From Mesorhizobium sp. ORS 3359 (GTDB lineage: Bacteria > Pseudomonadota > Alphaproteobacteria > Rhizobiales > Rhizobiaceae), in the NCBI GenBank assembly GCA_000824845.1, contig CCNC01000071.1, positions 1 to 64,000 on the forward strand: a stretch of 64,000 bases of DNA, in the 5' to 3' direction. The translations under genes were made by a program, and so were the position numbers. Below, piece by piece: positions 60,432 through 64,000 of the stretch; position 1 is the first letter of the stretch; every line of letters begins with the position of its first letter. The notes beneath the pieces are model-generated. The model saw only the letters and a list, made by a program, of their open reading frames with translations. It had not been told where the DNA came from and ran no database searches.

Positions 60432-60592
60432 AGCATGATCCCAAAAAGTGGGAACCGGTTTTTGGAAAAGATCATGCTCCAACAAAAGACCATGATCCCA
60501 AAAAGTGGGAGCCGGTTTTTGGAAAAGATCATGCTCCAACAAAAGAGCATGATCCCAAAAAGTGGGAACCGGTTTTCGGAAAAGATCATGCT
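60432..60592. repeat. three tandem RIME-like palindromes
   Basis: Three near-identical units (60432-60478, 60489-60535 and 60546-60592) recur every 57 bp. Each has (A)GCATGATC and GATCATGCT-type arms around AAAGTGGGANCCGGTTTT(T/C)GGAAAA, with CCAACAAA spacers. They fill the leader of the phosphatase gene and stay open in its frame. Confidence 0.92.
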
Positions 60593-60642
60593 CCAACAAA
60601 GAGCTGGACCAGGACGGCGGTTCAACGAAACGTCATCATAAT

Positions 60643-61128
60643 CTAGCCCCGCCAGTGCAGCACGCAGACCAGCGTGAACAGCCGCCGCGCCGTGTCGAAG
60701 TCGATCTCGATCTTGCCGGCGAGCCGATCCATCAGGGTCTGCGAGCCTTCATTGTGCAGGCCGCGCCGCCCCATGTCGATCGCCTCGATATGGCTGGGCG
60801 TCGAGGAGCGGATGGCCTCGTAATAGCTTTCGCAGATCAGATAGTAGTCCTTGACGATGCGCCTGAGCGGCGTCAGCGACAGGATGTGGGTGACCACCTC
60901 GGCGCCGTTCTCGCGGCTGACGGCAAAGACCAGGCGCGACTCGGCCAGCGAAAGCTTGAGCCTGTACGGACCCGCGCCGTCGTCGTTGACCGGCCGAAAA
61001 CTGTTCTCCTCGATGAGGTCGAAGATAGCCACGGCCCGCTCGTGCTCGACGTCGGGCGTCGAACGTCCGATCGTTTCGTCGAGCTCGACGTCGATCAGCC
61101 TGTCGCGGGTTTGGTCGCGGCCAGACAT
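60643..61128 (-). CDS. UPF0262 family protein
   Basis: 161-aa conserved alphaproteobacterial protein of unknown activity. Typical features are [20 protein letters not shown] near the N-terminus and [20 protein letters not shown]. It starts 2 bp after hisD, so it is cotranscribed with it. No catalytic motif is evident. Confidence 0.9.
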   Translation of the reverse strand: MSGRDQTRDRLIDVELDETIGRSTPDVEHERAVAIFDLIEENSFRPVNDDGAGPYRLKLSLAESRLVFAVSRENGAEVVTHILSLTPLRRIVKDYYLICESYYEAIRSSTPSHIEAIDMGRRGLHNEGSQTLMDRLAGKIEIDFDTARRLFTLVCVLHWRG

Positions 61129-61130
61129 CG

Positions 61131-62423
61131 CTACATGTTCAGCCTGATCGCAACGGAGCGGGCATGCGCATCGAGCCCCTCCGCCTTGGCAAGCGCGATC
61201 GCGGCGGGCGCCAGCGCCTTGAGCTGCTCCGGCCCGAGCTTCAGGATCGAGCTGCGCTTGACGAAATCGAGCACGGACAGGCCCGAGGAGAAACGCGCCG
61301 AACGTGCTGTCGGCAACACGTGGTTGGAGCCGCCGACATAGTCGCCGATCACTTCCGGCGTATGCCGGCCGATGAACACGGCGCCCGCGTTGCGGATCCT
61401 GGAAAGGAAGCTCTCGGCATCGTCGAAGGCGAGCTCGACATGTTCCGCCGCGATCCTGTCGACCAGCGGCAGCGAGGCCTGCAGCGTCGGCACCAGGATC
61501 ACCGCGCCGAAATCGCGCCAGCTGGCGGCCGCCGTCTCGCCGCGCGGCAGGACTTTCAGCTGGCGTTCGACCGCCTGCTCGACCGCCTTGCCGAATTCCG
61601 CATTGTCGGTGATCAGGATGGACTGCGCCGAGACATCATGCTCGGCCTGCGCCAGAAGGTCGGCGGCGATCCAGTCCGGATCGTTGTCGGCGTCGGCCAC
61701 CACCAGCACTTCCGACGGTCCGGCGATCATGTCGATGCCGACCGTGCCGAACACCTGGCGCTTGGCCGCCGCGACATAGGCATTGCCCGGCCCGACGATC
61801 TTGGCGACCGGCCTGATCGTCTCGGTGCCATAAGCAAGCGCCGCAACGGCCTGCGCGCCGCCGACGCGGTAGATCTCCGAAACGCCCGCAAGGTCGGCCG
61901 CCACCAGCACCAGCGGATTGATGACGCCGCCCGACGCCGGCACGACGATGACGATGCGCTCGACTCCGGCGACCTTGGCCGGCACGGCGTTCATCAGCAC
62001 CGAGCTCGGGTAGCTCGCCGTGCCGCCGGGCACATAAAGGCCGACGGCCTCGATCGCCGTCCAGCGCGAGCCGAGCTCCACGCCGGCGGCATCCGTGTAG
62101 CGGTCGTCCTTCGGCTTTTGCCGCTCGTGATGCGAACGGATACGGTCGCGCGCGAATTTAAGCGCCTCGACGGTGGCCGGATCGGCCGCTTCATAGGCCT
62201 TGGCGATGTCGTCCTTCGACACGGCGATGCCGAGCGCGCCGAGATCGGCTTTGTCGAACTTCAGCGTGTAGTCGATCAGCGCCTTGTCGCTTTCGGCGCG
62301 CACGCGGGCGATGATATCCCGCACCACGGCCTCCACATCGGCCGACACTTCCCGCTTTGTGGTGAGGAAGGCCGAAAAGCGCTGTTCGAAATCGGTATCG
62401 GACTGGCGGAGCGTGATGGCCAT
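61131..62423 (-). CDS. hisD: histidinol dehydrogenase
   Basis: 430-aa zinc enzyme that makes the last two oxidations of histidine synthesis (L-histidinol to L-histidine, NAD-dependent). Conserved pieces include [65 protein letters not shown] and GGSNHVLPT. Length is normal from ATG 62423. It follows the DUF2948 gene by 2 bp and precedes UPF0262, the conserved order. Confidence 0.96.
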   Translation of the reverse strand: MAITLRQSDTDFEQRFSAFLTTKREVSADVEAVVRDIIARVRAESDKALIDYTLKFDKADLGALGIAVSKDDIAKAYEAADPATVEALKFARDRIRSHHERQKPKDDRYTDAAGVELGSRWTAIEAVGLYVPGGTASYPSSVLMNAVPAKVAGVERIVIVVPASGGVINPLVLVAADLAGVSEIYRVGGAQAVAALAYGTETIRPVAKIVGPGNAYVAAAKRQVFGTVGIDMIAGPSEVLVVADADNDPDWIAADLLAQAEHDVSAQSILITDNAEFGKAVEQAVERQLKVLPRGETAAASWRDFGAVILVPTLQASLPLVDRIAAEHVELAFDDAESFLSRIRNAGAVFIGRHTPEVIGDYVGGSNHVLPTARSARFSSGLSVLDFVKRSSILKLGPEQLKALAPAAIALAKAEGLDAHARSVAIRLNM

Positions 62424-62425
62424 CG

Positions 62426-62860
62426 TCAGCCTCTGTGCACAGGTCGCGAGGTGGCTTCCCAGGCGCCGCCGACATCGGCAAGCCGTGCCTCGACGCATTC
62501 GACGTCGAGCATGATGGTGCCGCCGCCCGAAAACACCAGTTCGACGATGCCGGCCGGCTTGCTGATGGCAATGAAGCTGATCGCCAGAAGCGACAGCACT
62601 TCGGCGGGCTTGTCGCGTTGTATGCCGCTGGTCTTGACGCCGAGCACGCGGTCGAAATGCAGAACGCTCTGCCGCCGTTCATTATGCTGGCGGAACAGGC
62701 CCGATTTCGCTTCCCAGACGAAGCGGTTCATGGTCAGCACGAAGCGCTTGGCCGCCGGCAGGTACTCCAGGTCGGAGACTTTCATCACGGCGTCCTGGAC
62801 ATGCGCCGAGACGATACTCAGATCCTGATCGTCGAGCGCGATGAGCTTGAGAGCTGCCAT
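62426..62860 (-). CDS. DUF2948 family protein
   Basis: 144-aa alphaproteobacterial protein of unknown role. It begins MAALKLIALDDQDLSIVSAH and carries QDAVMKVSDLEYLPAAKRFV and the ending VECVEARLADVGGAWEA, as in DUF2948. Found next to hisD and murA in most Hyphomicrobiales. The start at 62860 is chosen by family; a TTG nine codons upstream is possible. Confidence 0.9.
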   Translation of the reverse strand: MAALKLIALDDQDLSIVSAHVQDAVMKVSDLEYLPAAKRFVLTMNRFVWEAKSGLFRQHNERRQSVLHFDRVLGVKTSGIQRDKPAEVLSLLAISFIAISKPAGIVELVFSGGGTIMLDVECVEARLADVGGAWEATSRPVHRG

Positions 62861-62903
62861 GCGGGATGCGCACCTGAACTTTGACAATTCAGCGTTCTGT
62901 TAG

Positions 62904-62950
62904 AGCATGATCCCGAAAAGTGGAGACCGGTTTTCGGTAAGGATCATGCT
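62904..62950. repeat. RIME-like palindromic repeat copy 8
   Basis: AGCATGATC (62904-62912) and GATCATGCT (62942-62950) bracket the same core as the triple copy at 60432-60592. It lies between murA and the DUF2948 gene, directly beyond the murA terminator. Confidence 0.88.
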
Positions 62951-62955
62951 CACAC

Positions 62956-62990
62956 AAAAAGCTAGAGCGTGGTTGAACTCCACGCTCTAG
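62956..62990 (-). terminator. murA intrinsic terminator
   Basis: On the minus strand a long GC-rich stem (CTAGAGCGTGG with CCACGCTCTAG, arms 62980-62990 and 62962-62972) is followed directly by TTTTT (62956-62960). It ends murA transcription about 50 bp after the stop. Confidence 0.85.
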
Positions 62991-63038
62991 TGGGTCTTTC
63001 CGCTCGGCGCAACCGCTCGGAAAGAATGCCGCGGTACG

Positions 63039-64000
<962 letters not shown>

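Noticed and set aside
60432-60592. CRISPR array
   Set aside because: Three units only, each itself a palindrome of 47 bp, with near-identical 10-bp spacers; no cas genes nearby.
60432-60599. N-terminal repeats (LLEHDLFQKPVPTFWDHA) as part of the phosphatase
   Set aside because: They are a translation of palindromic intergenic repeats; the phosphatase fold starts after them.

Overview
The window looks like the chromosome of a Mesorhizobium-type alphaproteobacterium (Hyphomicrobiales). The grounds are the high-GC backbone, the gene order murA–DUF2948–hisD–UPF0262–phosphatase–infA–maf–yacG, a complete C-P lyase set, many sugar ABC cassettes, and repeated ~47-bp palindromes of the rhizobial intergenic-mosaic (RIME-like) type. 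The species call is an inference from content, not from a marker-gene comparison.

Layout. 0.16-11.9 kb: phosphonate uptake and C-P lyase genes on the minus strand (phnG-H-I-J-K-L, a hexapeptide acetyltransferase, a 2H phosphoesterase, phnC-D-E-E2). A divergent phnF-type GntR regulator faces a palindromic operator, and a possible PHO box precedes phnC. phnM, phnN and phnP are not in the window. 11.9-19.7 kb: a sugar-acid module with a ribose-type ABC transporter, a zinc alcohol dehydrogenase, a UxaA/altronate-dehydratase-type enzyme and a GntR/FCD regulator with two winged-helix domains. 19.8-23.1 kb: a periplasmic copper-handling set (DUF2946, PCuAC, YcnI/DUF1775, CopC-CopD fusion). 23.2-33.4 kb: 6-phosphogluconate dehydrogenase, then a LacI-controlled carbohydrate ABC operon with a sugar isomerase-like protein, a Gfo/Idh/MocA oxidoreductase and an aldo/keto reductase; two matching LacI-type operators lie in the divergent promoter. 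33.6-40.4 kb: zur-like regulator, polA, a candidate EcpR1-type small RNA, an M20 peptidase, an RNase D-like exonuclease behind a large hairpin, and small membrane proteins.

41-58.4 kb: a genomic island. It ends at a tRNA-Phe gene with a P4-type integrase beside its 3' end and carries decayed transposase and recombinase fragments, a DUF3800 gene and a defence block. The core of that block is a complete type I Zorya anti-phage operon (zorA-zorB-zorC-zorD, with overlapping or 2-bp junctions). It is preceded on the same strand by a large RecB-like nuclease / RNase H-like / SF1 helicase fusion and followed convergently by a UvrD-type helicase. Zorya itself is a described system. What is less ordinary is the pairing with two extra nucleic-acid enzymes on one tRNA-borne island. 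58.8-64 kb: conserved housekeeping genes on the minus strand, ending in murA, which runs off the right edge.
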